From an uncultured Oxalobacter sp. (GTDB taxonomy: Bacteria; Pseudomonadota; Gammaproteobacteria; Burkholderiales; Burkholderiaceae_D), in NCBI GenBank assembly GCA_934270705.1, contig CAKQQG010000022.1:1-23353 (forward strand): a stretch of 23,353 bases of DNA, in the 5' to 3' direction. The notes beneath the pieces were generated by a model. It did not search any database, was not told where the DNA came from, and worked only from the letters and a program-made list of their open reading frames with translations. Shown one piece after another: positions 15,376-23,353 of the stretch. Position numbers and translations under genes: made by a program. Positions within the stretch are counted from its first letter, which is position 1. Each line of letters opens with the position of its first letter.

Positions 15376-15410
15376 TAAAGAAAAAGGCCACGTTTCATAA
15401 CGTGGCCTTT
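15376..15410 (-). terminator. Intrinsic terminator of tRNA-Lys
   Basis: A 12-bp perfect stem (15383-15394 with 15399-15410) and a 4-base loop lie just downstream of the tRNA on the minus strand and are followed there by a T-rich tract. Confidence 0.92.
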
Positions 15411-15418
15411 GGTGTTCT

Positions 15419-15494
15419 TGGTGGGTTGTGAGCGACTCGAACGCTCGACCTACGGATTAAGAGTCCGCAGCTCTACCAACTGAGCTAACAACCC
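15419..15494 (-). tRNA. tRNA-Lys (anticodon CTT)
   Basis: The 76-base minus-strand gene folds as a cloverleaf: acceptor GGGTTGT (15494-15488) with its partner ACAACCC, D-arm TAGCTCAGTTGGTAGAGC, anticodon stem GCGGA/TCCGT with loop CTCTTAA giving anticodon CTT, and T-arm with GTTCGAGTC. CCA is encoded (plus-strand TGG at 15419-15421). It has its own promoter and terminator. Confidence 0.97.
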
Positions 15495-15506
15495 GACAGG
15501 TTTGAA

Positions 15507-15536
15507 ATTATAGCAGCAAATCTCCGGATGGGTAAA
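15507..15536 (-). promoter_or_regulatory. Sigma-70 promoter of tRNA-Lys
   Basis: On the minus strand TTTACC (15536-15531) and TATAAT (15512-15507) are separated by 18 bp. The start would fall near 15500, about 6 bases before the mature tRNA 5' end. Confidence 0.7.
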
Positions 15537-15698
15537 GTATTGTCCGTTTTTTTTGTGAACGATGTTTTTTTCATACATTCTGCACTGATAGTGCGCAGCT
15601 GTTGGCGATGTGGGTGGTAGTGGTGGCACGGAATTTTTTCACGGATGCTCCGTTTCGGGACATGTTGGCACAGGATGGCAGGACATGGCGTTTTGTTG

Positions 15699-15715
15699 TG
15701 CACCATTATGGTGCG
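15699..15715 (+). promoter_or_regulatory. NtrC (NR-I) binding site upstream of glnK-amtB
   Basis: TGCACC-N5-GGTGCG differs from the consensus TGCACC-N5-GGTGCA by one base. It lies about 105 bases before the sigma-54 promoter, a normal enhancer distance. A looser inverted repeat (TGCAC-N5-GTGCG, 15581-15595) lies further upstream, but its spacing is two bases short of consensus. Confidence 0.82.
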
Positions 15716-15819
15716 CCCTGCATGCAATGTATGCCTTCGATGGGGAATGACTGCTCGGGCAGGCGGGAGTATCCGGATTGTTTCCATACAGTAATGTAGT
15801 TATGACCTGATGCAAAAAG

Positions 15820-15836
15820 TTGGCACGGTCTGTGCT
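15820..15836 (+). promoter_or_regulatory. Sigma-54 promoter of glnK-amtB
   Basis: TTGGCACG followed by TGTGCT places the invariant GG (15822-15823) and GC (15834-15835) exactly 10 bases apart, with a single mismatch to TTGGCACG-N4-TTGCW. Transcription would start near 15847, giving a leader of about 110 bases before glnK. With the NtrC site upstream this means induction in nitrogen limitation. Confidence 0.87.
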
Positions 15837-15842
15837 TTATGA

Positions 15843-16295
<453 letters not shown>

Positions 16296-16309
16296 GCAGG
16301 AGGCAGATC

Positions 16310-17638
16310 ATGAAAAAGATAATGTTGTCAGGAATGGTACTGGCGGGCGCAGGGGTGTGCAGTATGGCACGTGCTCAGGATGCGGCTGCGGATACGGCAG
16401 TGACGGCGGCTGCGGCCTTGAGTGCCGGCGATACGGCATGGATGATGACATCGACGTTGCTTGTGCTGATGATGGTGGTGCCCGGACTGGCGCTGTTTTA
16501 TGGCGGACTGGCACGAACGAAGAATATGCTGTCCGTACTGATGCAGGTGTTCGTGACTTTCTCGCTGATTACGGTGCTGTGGTTTCTGTATGGCTATTCG
16601 CTGGCGTTTTCCGGCGAGGGTATGATTGTCGGTGATTTCAGCAAGGTGTTCATGAAGGGTGTGACACCGGATTCCATGTCGGCGACGCTGACGACGATTC
16701 CGGAGTATGTGTTTGCGGCATTCCAGGGATCGTTCGCCTGTATTACTGCGGCTCTTATTGTCGGGGCTTTTGCTGAACGTATCAAGTTCGGTGCTGTGAT
16801 GGCGTTTATGGCGATCTGGTTTACGTTCAGTTATGTCCCGATGGCCCATATTGTCTGGGGTGGCGGTTTTCTGGCTGAAGATGGTGCACTGGATTTCGCA
16901 GGCGGAACGGTCGTTCATATCAATGCCGGTATTGCGGGTCTGGTCGGCGCATGGCTGATCGGCAAGCGGCTGGGTTATGGACGTGAAGCATTCATGCCGC
17001 ATTCTCTGACGCTGACGATGGTGGGTGCTTCCCTGTTGTGGATCGGCTGGTTCGGTTTCAATGCCGGTTCGGCAGGCGCTGCCAACGGTCTGGCCGGGAT
17101 GGCTTTCGTCAACACGGTTGTTGCTACGGCCGCCGCTACCCTGACCTGGCTGATCGGTGAAGTCTTTACGCGTGGCAAACCGTCCATGCTGGGTGCTGCT
17201 TCCGGTGCGGTCGCCGGTCTTGTCACGATTACGCCGGCTGCCGGTTTTGCCGGTCCGATGGGGTCGTTGGTAATGGGGCTGATCGCCGGTCCGGTTTGTC
17301 TGTGGGGTGTGACCGGTCTGAAAAGACTGCTGAAGGTCGATGATGCGTTCGATGCTTTCGGTGTACATGGTCTTGGCGGTATTCTCGGTGCGATTCTGAC
17401 GGGGATTGCTGTTTCTCCGGCTCTGGGCGGTACCGGTCTGGCAAGCGGCGAATATTCGATGCTGATGCAGCTCTGGATTCAGGTCAAGAGTGTCGTTGTG
17501 ACGATGGTATGGTCGGCAGTAGTATCGTTTATCGCCTACAAGCTGATCGGCATGGTCTGGGGATTGCGTGTTTCCGAAGACGAGGAACGCGATGGTCTGG
17601 ACAAGACGTCACATGGAGAATCGGCCTATCATTATTGA
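16310..17638 (+). CDS. amtB: Ammonium transporter
   Basis: The protein is 442 residues from ATG 16310, preceded by AGGAGG (16298-16303) at 6 bases. This start is preferred over the in-frame GTG at 16292, which overlaps the glnK stop. A cleavable signal peptide (MKKIMLSG...ARA, about 22 residues) is followed by the Amt core with 11 membrane helices. Signatures include TSTLLVLMMVVPGLALFYGGLARTKNMLSVL, the first pore histidine in PMAHIVWGGGFLAEDGALDFAGGTVVHINAGIAGL, and FGVHGLGGILGAILTG with the second pore histidine. The two genes are separated by 14 bases and share the sigma-54 promoter. A bidirectional terminator follows. Confidence 0.97.
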   Translation: MKKIMLSGMVLAGAGVCSMARAQDAAADTAVTAAAALSAGDTAWMMTSTLLVLMMVVPGLALFYGGLARTKNMLSVLMQVFVTFSLITVLWFLYGYSLAFSGEGMIVGDFSKVFMKGVTPDSMSATLTTIPEYVFAAFQGSFACITAALIVGAFAERIKFGAVMAFMAIWFTFSYVPMAHIVWGGGFLAEDGALDFAGGTVVHINAGIAGLVGAWLIGKRLGYGREAFMPHSLTLTMVGASLLWIGWFGFNAGSAGAANGLAGMAFVNTVVATAAATLTWLIGEVFTRGKPSMLGAASGAVAGLVTITPAAGFAGPMGSLVMGLIAGPVCLWGVTGLKRLLKVDDAFDAFGVHGLGGILGAILTGIAVSPALGGTGLASGEYSMLMQLWIQVKSVVVTMVWSAVVSFIAYKLIGMVWGLRVSEDEERDGLDKTSHGESAYHY

Positions 17639-17670
17639 TTGTGCAATATGCGTATTGCAAGGTCTGTACG

Positions 17671-17699
17671 AAAAAGCCCGGCTATATGCCGGGCTTTTT
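17671..17699. terminator. Bidirectional terminator between amtB and htpG
   Basis: A 12-bp perfect stem (AAAAAGCCCGGC at 17671-17682 with 17688-17699) closes on a 5-base loop. The A- and T-runs flank it symmetrically, so it can stop both the plus-strand amtB and the minus-strand htpG transcripts. A second hairpin, TGCAGGAT/ATCCTGCA (about 17706-17723), lies next to it on the htpG side. Confidence 0.92.
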
Positions 17700-17733
17700 C
17701 CGTTTATGCAGGATTTATCCTGCATGCAGGCGT

Positions 17734-19659
17734 TTACTGGCCGTTTTTGTGTCCGATGGATTCCAGAAGCATCGAATTCATCCGTTTGACGAAGGCTGCA
17801 GGGTCTTGCAGAACACCGCCTTCGGCCAGAACGGCCTGATCGAACAACAGGTTTGTCCAGTCGTCGAAACGGGTGTTTTCGTATTTGAGTGCTTGCACGA
17901 TCGGATGATTCGGGTTGATTTCCAGAATCGGTTTCATGTTGGGCACTTTCTGGCCGGCAGCCTTGAGCATGCGCTGGAGATTGCTGGAAAGGTCGTTTTC
18001 ATCGGCAATCAGACATGATGGCGAGTCGGTCAGACGGACGGTGACCCGGACGTCCTTGACCTTGCCGCCCAGAACGGTTTTCATTTTTTCAAGGGTTTCC
18101 TTGAATCCGGCCTGGTTTTCCTCGTTTTGTTTCTTTTCGTCTTCGTCGGCAAGCTTGAGCAGATCAAGGTTGCCTTGTGCTACGGAAACGAGGTTCTTTT
18201 CGTTGTATTCCTGAAGGAACGAGAGCATCCATTCATCGACACGGTCCGTCAGAATCAGCACTTCGATACCTTTCTTTCGGAAGATTTCGAGATGTGGGCT
18301 GTTTTTGGCTGCCGTGTAGTTTTCCGCAGTGATGTAGAAAATGCGTACCTGATTTTCTTTCATGCGGGAGATATAGTCGTCCAGCGAGACGTTCTGGATG
18401 TCGCTGTCGTTGTGTGTGGACGCAAAACGAAGCAGTTTGGCGATCCGTTCCTTGTTGGTCGGGTCTTCGCCGATACCTTCCTTGAGAACCTGGCCGAACT
18501 GTTTCCAGAACGTGGCATATTGTTCCTGTTTTGCCGGGTCGTCGGATTGTGCCAGTTCCTCAAGCATGGAAAGGACGCGGCGGGTGGAGCCTTCACGGAT
18601 CATTCGGACGTCGCGCGATTCCTGGAGGATTTCGCGGGAGACGTTCAGCGGAAGATCGTTTGAGTCGATCACGCCACGGACGAAACGCAGATAGACGGGC
18701 ATGAGCTGTTCGGCGTCGTCCATGATGAAGACGCGTTTGATATAGAGCTTGATGCCGCCGCGTTTGTTTCTGTCCCACAGGTCGAACGGCGCTTCTTTCG
18801 GGATGTAGAGCAGCTGGTTGTATTCTGTGCGGCCTTCTACCTTGTTGTGCGTCCAGATGAGCGGATCGTTGTAATCGTGGGTGATGTGTTTGTAGAACTC
18901 GCGGTATTGCTCATCGGTGATGTCGCTCTTGTTTCGGGTCCAAAGGGCGCTGGCCTGGTTGACGGTTTCCAGTTCGGTACCGGTTTTCATGGCCTTGGTT
19001 TCATTGTCCCATTCTTCCTTGAGCATCTGGATCGGCAACGAGATGTGGTCGGAGTATTTCCGGATGATGGCTTTCAGACGCCAGTTGGTCAGGAAATCGT
19101 CTTCTCCTTCGCGCAGATGCAGGGTGATGTCGGTGCCGCGTGAGGATTTTTCGATGTTTTCGATTGTGAAGTCGCCTTCTCCTGTCGATTCCCAGCGGAT
19201 TCCCTGGTCGGCAGGGAGACCGGCACGACGTGATTCGACGGTGATTTTGTCCGCGACGATGAAGCCTGAGTAAAAGCCTACGCCGAACTGGCCGATCAGG
19301 GCATCGTTCTTTTTCTGGTCGTTCGACAGGCGTGCGATGAATTCCTTGGTGCCGGATTTGGCGATGGTACCGAGATTGGCGATCGCTTCTTCACGGCTCA
19401 TGCCGATGCCATTGTCGGAGATGGTGATGGTTCGCGCTTCCGGATTGAAGAAGATGCGGATTTTCAGATCCGGGTCGTGTTCCTGCAATTCGGGTTTGTC
19501 CAGCGCTTCATAACGAAGCCGGTCGATGGCGTCCGATGCGTTGGAAATCAGTTCACGCAGAAAGATTTCCTTGTTGGAGTAAAGCGAATGGATCATCAGC
19601 TGCAAAAGCTGTTTGACTTCTGCCTGAAAACCCATAGTCTGTTTTTCTGTTTCTGCCAT
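17734..19659 (-). CDS. htpG: Hsp90-family chaperone HtpG
   Basis: The 641-residue protein (E. coli 624) is a cytosolic ATP-dependent chaperone. The N-terminal GHKL ATPase shows [20 protein letters not shown] (catalytic Glu36, Asn40), [16 protein letters not shown], and [16 protein letters not shown] with the lid. The middle domain contains [22 protein letters not shown], including the phosphate-contacting arginine, and the C-terminal domain is for dimerisation. The ATG at 19659 has AGGGAA upstream; the frame runs 10 codons further, but the family begins near here. A sigma-32-type promoter precedes it. It is convergent with amtB. Confidence 0.97.
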   Translation of the reverse strand: MAETEKQTMGFQAEVKQLLQLMIHSLYSNKEIFLRELISNASDAIDRLRYEALDKPELQEHDPDLKIRIFFNPEARTITISDNGIGMSREEAIANLGTIAKSGTKEFIARLSNDQKKNDALIGQFGVGFYSGFIVADKITVESRRAGLPADQGIRWESTGEGDFTIENIEKSSRGTDITLHLREGEDDFLTNWRLKAIIRKYSDHISLPIQMLKEEWDNETKAMKTGTELETVNQASALWTRNKSDITDEQYREFYKHITHDYNDPLIWTHNKVEGRTEYNQLLYIPKEAPFDLWDRNKRGGIKLYIKRVFIMDDAEQLMPVYLRFVRGVIDSNDLPLNVSREILQESRDVRMIREGSTRRVLSMLEELAQSDDPAKQEQYATFWKQFGQVLKEGIGEDPTNKERIAKLLRFASTHNDSDIQNVSLDDYISRMKENQVRIFYITAENYTAAKNSPHLEIFRKKGIEVLILTDRVDEWMLSFLQEYNEKNLVSVAQGNLDLLKLADEDEKKQNEENQAGFKETLEKMKTVLGGKVKDVRVTVRLTDSPSCLIADENDLSSNLQRMLKAAGQKVPNMKPILEINPNHPIVQALKYENTRFDDWTNLLFDQAVLAEGGVLQDPAAFVKRMNSMLLESIGHKNGQ

Positions 19660-19703
19660 TTGTTTTCCCTCGTGGAAATCATGAATCATGTAAATGCATC
19701 CTA

Positions 19704-19730
19704 TGTATGGGTTATACCCGATATTTCAAG
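19704..19730 (-). promoter_or_regulatory. Sigma-32 (heat-shock) promoter of htpG
   Basis: On the minus strand CTTGAAA (19730-19724) is followed after 12 bp by CCCATACA (19711-19704), matching the CTTGAAA and CCCCATNT elements of RpoH promoters. It is about 45 bases upstream of the htpG start codon, suitable for a leader of about 35-40 bases. Confidence 0.82.
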
Positions 19731-19839
19731 CGCGATAAAGTGCCATGTCAGCAATCGTTTTTCATGGGGGAAATGAATCGGCAGGAGAAAAAAGTACAGT
19801 GGTATGCGCGAAGGCGTTTGCATCAGCCGGTTTGCATTG

Positions 19840-21171
19840 TCAGGACGGGTTTTCGTTGTCCGGGTGGAATGTCACAGTGAAGGTCGTGCCTTCGCCTTCG
19901 CGGCTTGTCATCGTGATTTTCCAGTTGAGAATATGGCAAATACGGGATGCAATGGACAAGCCCAGACCGTAGCCTGCGCTTTCTTGCCGAAGTCCCTGTT
20001 TTCCACGGTATCCTGTATCGAAAATGCGTTCTTTTTCAGCGGCCGAAATGCCGGAGCCGGTGTCGGTGACGGAAAACGAACGGTTACCGAGAATGATTCC
20101 GACACGACCTTTTGCGGTATAGCGGATAGCGTTGAAAACGAGATTGTTCAGCACCGAGGCAACCAGAATGGCATTGTATTTTTCGGTGTGGGGCGCGCCA
20201 TGTCGTTCGACGGTCAGCCGCAGGCCTCTTGCTTCGGCTTCATGGCGCCAGATCGGTTCGTTTTCTTCGACGATGTCGGCGATTTCGGCGATTTTTTCGG
20301 TGCGTGCCGTATCCTGGCGTACCAGATTCAGGAAAACGCTGACCAGTTCTTTCATCCGTTTGGCGGTGCGTCTGGCGCGTTGGATGATTTCTTTCTGATG
20401 TGCATCGAGGTTGGTGGACTGTTCCAGCAGTTCGATGGATGTGCTCATGACGGTCAGTGGCGTGCGTAACTCGTGGCTGACTTCAGAGGCGAATTGCCGT
20501 TCACTTAGCAAAAGCCGCTGGAGCCGTGCAGTGGTGATTCGGAAACTTTCGGCCAGTTCCCCGATTTCGTTTTGTTCCCATTGTCCGGAAAACGATTCCG
20601 CATCGAGTCGTCCTTCCTTGAGGGCCTGATTGAGCCGTCGTGTTTCGTCCAGCAGTTTGTCCAGCGGGCGGAAGGATCGTTTGGCCATCCAGAGTCCGAG
20701 CGCAAGCGAAATGAGTACGATGGCGGAGAGCAAGGCCAGTCCGGTGAAAAACAGATGGCGCTCCCAGTTTTCGAATTCATCTTGCGATCGCGTCATGATG
20801 TATTTTTTGCCGTTGATGGTCTTGACGAAGACGTGCAAATCTTCTCCGTCTGTATATTCGCTGTATCCTTCCGGCAGGTTGCGGAAGCGCTCCGGAATTT
20901 CGTATTTGGTGTCGTGTTCGATGTAGAGACGGGAGAACGGATCCAGTCTCGGGGGAGCGCCATATGAGAGATCGTCATCGATGGTCTCTGTGAGCATGCT
21001 TTCCATGGCGGAAGTCATCAGCTGTGCTTCGGCTTCCAGAAGGATATAGATCATGCAACAGCTGTATATAAGCCCGATGACGAGGGCCGTGGCCGCATGG
21101 ATGGCGATGATGCGTGTTTTGATCGGTCCTGAAAACAGGTGTTTCCACCATGAAGTGTTCGCGGTAGCCAC
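19840..21171 (-). CDS. Two-component sensor histidine kinase
   Basis: The 443-residue inner-membrane kinase begins at GTG 21171, five bases after the response-regulator stop, with GGGA upstream. TM1 is about residues 20-45. An acidic periplasmic loop (about 46-138, with ETIDDDLSYGAPPRLDPFSRLYIEHD) follows; TM2 is about 140-163, then a HAMP-like linker. HisKA has the phospho-acceptor His233 in ASEVSHELRTPLT. The HATPase motifs are NNLVFNAIRYT (N box), VTDTGSGIS (G1) and AGYGLGLSIASRIC (G2). The family level is certain. The overall build resembles ColS/PmrB-type cation or antimicrobial-peptide sensors, and the acidic loop could bind cations, but that is inference. Confidence 0.93.
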   Translation of the reverse strand: MATANTSWWKHLFSGPIKTRIIAIHAATALVIGLIYSCCMIYILLEAEAQLMTSAMESMLTETIDDDLSYGAPPRLDPFSRLYIEHDTKYEIPERFRNLPEGYSEYTDGEDLHVFVKTINGKKYIMTRSQDEFENWERHLFFTGLALLSAIVLISLALGLWMAKRSFRPLDKLLDETRRLNQALKEGRLDAESFSGQWEQNEIGELAESFRITTARLQRLLLSERQFASEVSHELRTPLTVMSTSIELLEQSTNLDAHQKEIIQRARRTAKRMKELVSVFLNLVRQDTARTEKIAEIADIVEENEPIWRHEAEARGLRLTVERHGAPHTEKYNAILVASVLNNLVFNAIRYTAKGRVGIILGNRSFSVTDTGSGISAAEKERIFDTGYRGKQGLRQESAGYGLGLSIASRICHILNWKITMTSREGEGTTFTVTFHPDNENPS

Positions 21172-21175
21172 GGCA

Positions 21176-21844
21176 TTATTCCCGGACTGTCCAGCCGAAT
21201 CCCGGAACGGTTTTGATCAGCTGTTTGTCAAATGGTACGTCAATGACGGTTCGCAGGTTGTGGATATGTGTCCGCAGGCTGTCGCTGTCAGGACGATCGT
21301 CACCCCATAGTTCATGTTCCATTTCTTCACGTGAGACGACGGAAGGGCTCCTGAGCATGAGTTTTTTGAGGATCCGGAACATCATGGGATTGAGTTTGAC
21401 TGATGTACCGGCACGGGTGACGGTGAGTTCGTCCAGATTCATGACGATGTCGGCGACCTGGATGATATGGCTTGCTGGACGTTTGCCGCGTCTCAAGATC
21501 GCTCCGATACGCAGTTCCAGTTCTGCCAGCGAGAACGGTTTGACGAGATAGTCGTCTGCGCCGGTGGAAAGGCCTTCGATTCTGTCTGCGACAGTGTCTT
21601 TTGCGCTGAGAAACAGTACCGGTGTTTCATCGCCTCGCGCACGCAGTTCACGGCACAGACTGATACCGTCCATACCCGGCAGCATGATGTCGAGAACGAG
21701 GATATCGAATCGTTGCAGTGTCAAAAGCGCCAGTGCCTTCAGACCGTCATCGGTATTGTCTGTCTGATGTCCTTTCGCTTCCAGAAAATCCACGAGGTTG
21801 TAGCGAATGTCCTGGTTGTCTTCAATGATGAGGATCTTTGCCAT
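21176..21844 (-). CDS. OmpR/PhoB-family response regulator
   Basis: The protein has 222 residues. The receiver domain contains the acidic pocket IIEDN (Glu8, Asp9), phospho-acceptor Asp52 in LVLDIMLPGMDG, Ser80 and Lys102 in YLVKPF. A winged-helix DNA-binding domain at about 127-220 shows LNPMMFRILKKLMLRSPSVVSREEMEHELWG and SLRTHIHNLRTVID. The kinase follows in the same operon. The Shine-Dalgarno is weak. Regulators of this family bind tandem half-sites 11 bp apart, as seen upstream of eptA about 6 kb away, which makes eptA a plausible target. Confidence 0.95.
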   Translation of the reverse strand: MAKILIIEDNQDIRYNLVDFLEAKGHQTDNTDDGLKALALLTLQRFDILVLDIMLPGMDGISLCRELRARGDETPVLFLSAKDTVADRIEGLSTGADDYLVKPFSLAELELRIGAILRRGKRPASHIIQVADIVMNLDELTVTRAGTSVKLNPMMFRILKKLMLRSPSVVSREEMEHELWGDDRPDSDSLRTHIHNLRTVIDVPFDKQLIKTVPGFGWTVRE

Positions 21845-22186
21845 GTTGCATTGGATGTTGAAGGTTGCTGACGGGAGCGCAGTGAATGCCCGGTTTTTCT
21901 GACTGGTTTCCTGTCATTGTACTGATGACGTGCATAAAGAAGGCAGTCAGGTGAAGTATGCTGCAATGATACATTGCCTTGTGGAAAGACAAAATATTTT
22001 TGGGATTGTCTGTGTCCGTTCCAGACGTTTTGCCGGATTGTATTTCTGCGGATTGGACTAAAATCCTGTAAAGGGAACATACCTGTGTGCAGTTCCGGCT
22101 GGCGGAGATTTCTCGCATTGAGGGCGTATCACTGCCGGTTTTGCAGCGTTATAATGAATAAAAATATTTCTATTTCCGGTTTTCCC
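21845..22186. other. 342-base intergenic region between response regulator and aminotransferase
   Basis: It separates two divergent genes and should hold both promoters. TATAAT at 22150-22155 is the best -10 on the plus strand. No phased half-site array like that upstream of eptA is apparent, and no open frame or RNA could be supported. Confidence 0.5.
22150..22155 (+). promoter_or_regulatory. Probable -10 element of the aminotransferase gene
   Basis: This perfect TATAAT overlaps an in-frame ATG (22154). If it is the -10, transcription starts near 22162 and translation must begin at the ATG at 22187. The -35 region is poor. Confidence 0.45.
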
Positions 22187-23350
22187 ATGAAGTATTCAGA
22201 CAGAATTCTCAATACGCCTTCATCTTTCATTCGTGATATTTTAAAGGTGCTCGACGCACCGGATATCATTTCGTTCGCTGGCGGTTTGCCCAATCCGGTA
22301 TCGTTTCCGATCGATGCGTTAAAGGATGCGATCAATGGGGCGATACGCAAAAACGGCAGCAAGTTGTTCCAGTATTCGACGACGGAAGGCTATCTTCCGT
22401 TGCGTGAACTGATTGCGGAGAAGTACCGCAGAAAGTTCGGTCTGGATGTCAGACCGGAAGATATTCTGGTGACGAATGGTTCGCAGCAGGCGCTTGAGCT
22501 GATCGGGACGGTGCTGCTCAACAAGGGCGACAAGGTGTTGATGGAAGAGCCAGGCTATCTGGGGGCGATTCAGGCTTTTTCGCTGAGTGAACCGGAGTTT
22601 CTCTCGGTGACGCTTCAGGATGACGGTCTCGATGTGGACAAGCTCGAAGATGTGCTGAAACGTCATTCGGTGAAGCTGATATACAGTGTTCCGAATTTCC
22701 AGAATCCGACGGGATTGACGTATTCGATGGAAAAACGCAAGGCGATCCGCGAGCTGGTCGCAAAATACGATCTTGCGTTTATCGAGGATGATCCATATGG
22801 TGAATTGCGGTTCCGTGGCGAGTCGCTGCCGTATATCGGTGCGGGTTATCTGGAAAACAGCATTTTGCTGGGGTCGTTTTCCAAGACGGTCACGCCGGGG
22901 ATGCGGCTGGGTTTCCTGATTACGAAAAACGCACAACTGATGCGTTATCTGGTGACAGCCAAGCAGGGCAGCGATTTGCATACCAATATTTTTACGCAGT
23001 ATGCGATTTGCGAGTATCTCCTGAACAATCCGTATGAGGAACATGTCAGAAAGATCGTGGAATTGTATCGCTCGCAGGCGACAGCCATGCTCGATGCCAT
23101 GGAGCGCTATTTCCCGGATACGGTGTCCTATACGAAACCGGATGGCGGGATGTTTATCTGGGCGACGTTGCCTGAAGGTCAGGCTGCGATGGACTTGTTT
23201 CCGAAAGCGATGGAACAGAAGGTGGCATTCGTGCCGGGCGATCCTTTTTATGTATCGAGAAGGGGAGTCAATACCTTGCGCCTCAATTATACGAATGCGA
23301 CGCCGGAAATTATCGACGAGGGTATCCGGCGGTTGGGCAGCATCCTGTAA
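22187..23350 (+). CDS. PLP-dependent class I/II aminotransferase (2-aminoadipate/LysN-like group)
   Basis: The 387-residue protein begins MKYSDRILNTPSSFIRDIL and shows the fold-type I pattern: IISFAGGLPNPVSFP, GYLPLRELIAEKY, VTNGSQQALELIGTVLLNKGD (phosphate cup), PNFQNPTGL (Asn173), EDDPYGELRF (Asp202, Tyr204), Schiff-base Lys233 in LLGSFSKTVTPGMRLGF, and a C-terminal LRLNYTN with the substrate-carboxylate arginine. It resembles PLP aminotransferases of the LysN/aromatic type, related to the MocR catalytic domain but without the DNA-binding domain. The substrate is uncertain. The frame is open far upstream, to 21974, but the family alignment and the TATAAT at 22150 favour the start at 22187. 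The stop codon is just inside the window. Confidence 0.9.
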   Translation: MKYSDRILNTPSSFIRDILKVLDAPDIISFAGGLPNPVSFPIDALKDAINGAIRKNGSKLFQYSTTEGYLPLRELIAEKYRRKFGLDVRPEDILVTNGSQQALELIGTVLLNKGDKVLMEEPGYLGAIQAFSLSEPEFLSVTLQDDGLDVDKLEDVLKRHSVKLIYSVPNFQNPTGLTYSMEKRKAIRELVAKYDLAFIEDDPYGELRFRGESLPYIGAGYLENSILLGSFSKTVTPGMRLGFLITKNAQLMRYLVTAKQGSDLHTNIFTQYAICEYLLNNPYEEHVRKIVELYRSQATAMLDAMERYFPDTVSYTKPDGGMFIWATLPEGQAAMDLFPKAMEQKVAFVPGDPFYVSRRGVNTLRLNYTNATPEIIDEGIRRLGSIL

Positions 23351-23353
23351 GCG

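Noticed and set aside
15624..15640. TGGCAC followed by a T-run as a second sigma-54 promoter
   Set aside because: The -12 GC is absent at the required 10-base spacing.
15666..15682. TTGGCACAGGATGGCAGG as a sigma-54 promoter
   Set aside because: No GC dinucleotide at the required distance from GG; the site at 15820-15836 fits far better.
16328..17368. 346-codon open frame antisense to amtB
   Set aside because: His/Arg/Gln-rich shadow frame of a GC-biased gene; amtB is unambiguous on the other strand.

Overview
The window looks like a chromosomal stretch of a betaproteobacterium of the order Burkholderiales, most like the Oxalobacteraceae (an Oxalobacter-like genome). That placement is inferred from moderate GC content, the style of the proteins and the gene set (glnK-amtB, eptA, htpG, pepD, a ColRS/PmrAB-type two-component pair). 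No species marker such as rRNA is present. I see no insertion sequence, phage module or CRISPR array.

Left part (1-6500), the accessory-looking section: an orphan PD-(D/E)XK nuclease-like gene (376-1377); a small XRE regulator on the other strand (1472-1810); a zinc-ribbon protein (2047-2421, minus) divergent from a umuC-type Y-family polymerase (2644-3924) that has its own LexA box; a membrane-anchored protein and a soluble protein, both of unknown function (4030-4554, 4652-5419); then a 437-base gap leading to a 30-codon gene for a hydrophobic, cysteine-rich peptide (5857-5949). That peptide gene has two tandem, fully palindromic LexA boxes and a strong Shine-Dalgarno. On the opposite strand a strong intrinsic terminator (5568-5604), with no gene reading into it, suggests a divergent small RNA. 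This has the layout of an SOS-induced type I toxin module (TisB/IstR, DinQ/Agr) and is my main candidate for an undescribed system. A small acidic protein of unknown function follows (6174-6503).

Middle part (6757-13353), mostly housekeeping: pepD dipeptidase (minus), a YbdG-like MscS channel translationally coupled to a MazG-like nucleotide pyrophosphohydrolase (plus), a membrane-anchored unknown, a META/DUF4377-type lipoprotein, and a two-gene unit of nitroreductase-fold proteins, one cytoplasmic and one with a signal peptide.

Right part (13493-23350), envelope, nitrogen and stress functions: eptA lipid A phosphoethanolamine transferase, with four direct repeats on an exact 11-bp period in its upstream region (an OmpR-family binding architecture); tRNA-Lys(CTT) with promoter, encoded CCA and terminator; glnK-amtB with a near-consensus sigma-54 promoter and an NtrC site; htpG with a sigma-32-type heat-shock promoter; an OmpR-family response regulator/sensor kinase operon; and a PLP-dependent aminotransferase ending 3 bases before the window edge.

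The regulatory DNA is unusually readable. LexA (three boxes), sigma-54/NtrC, sigma-32 and an OmpR-family array can each be assigned to a specific gene. All functional assignments come from reading translated sequence and motifs by eye; no database search was run.
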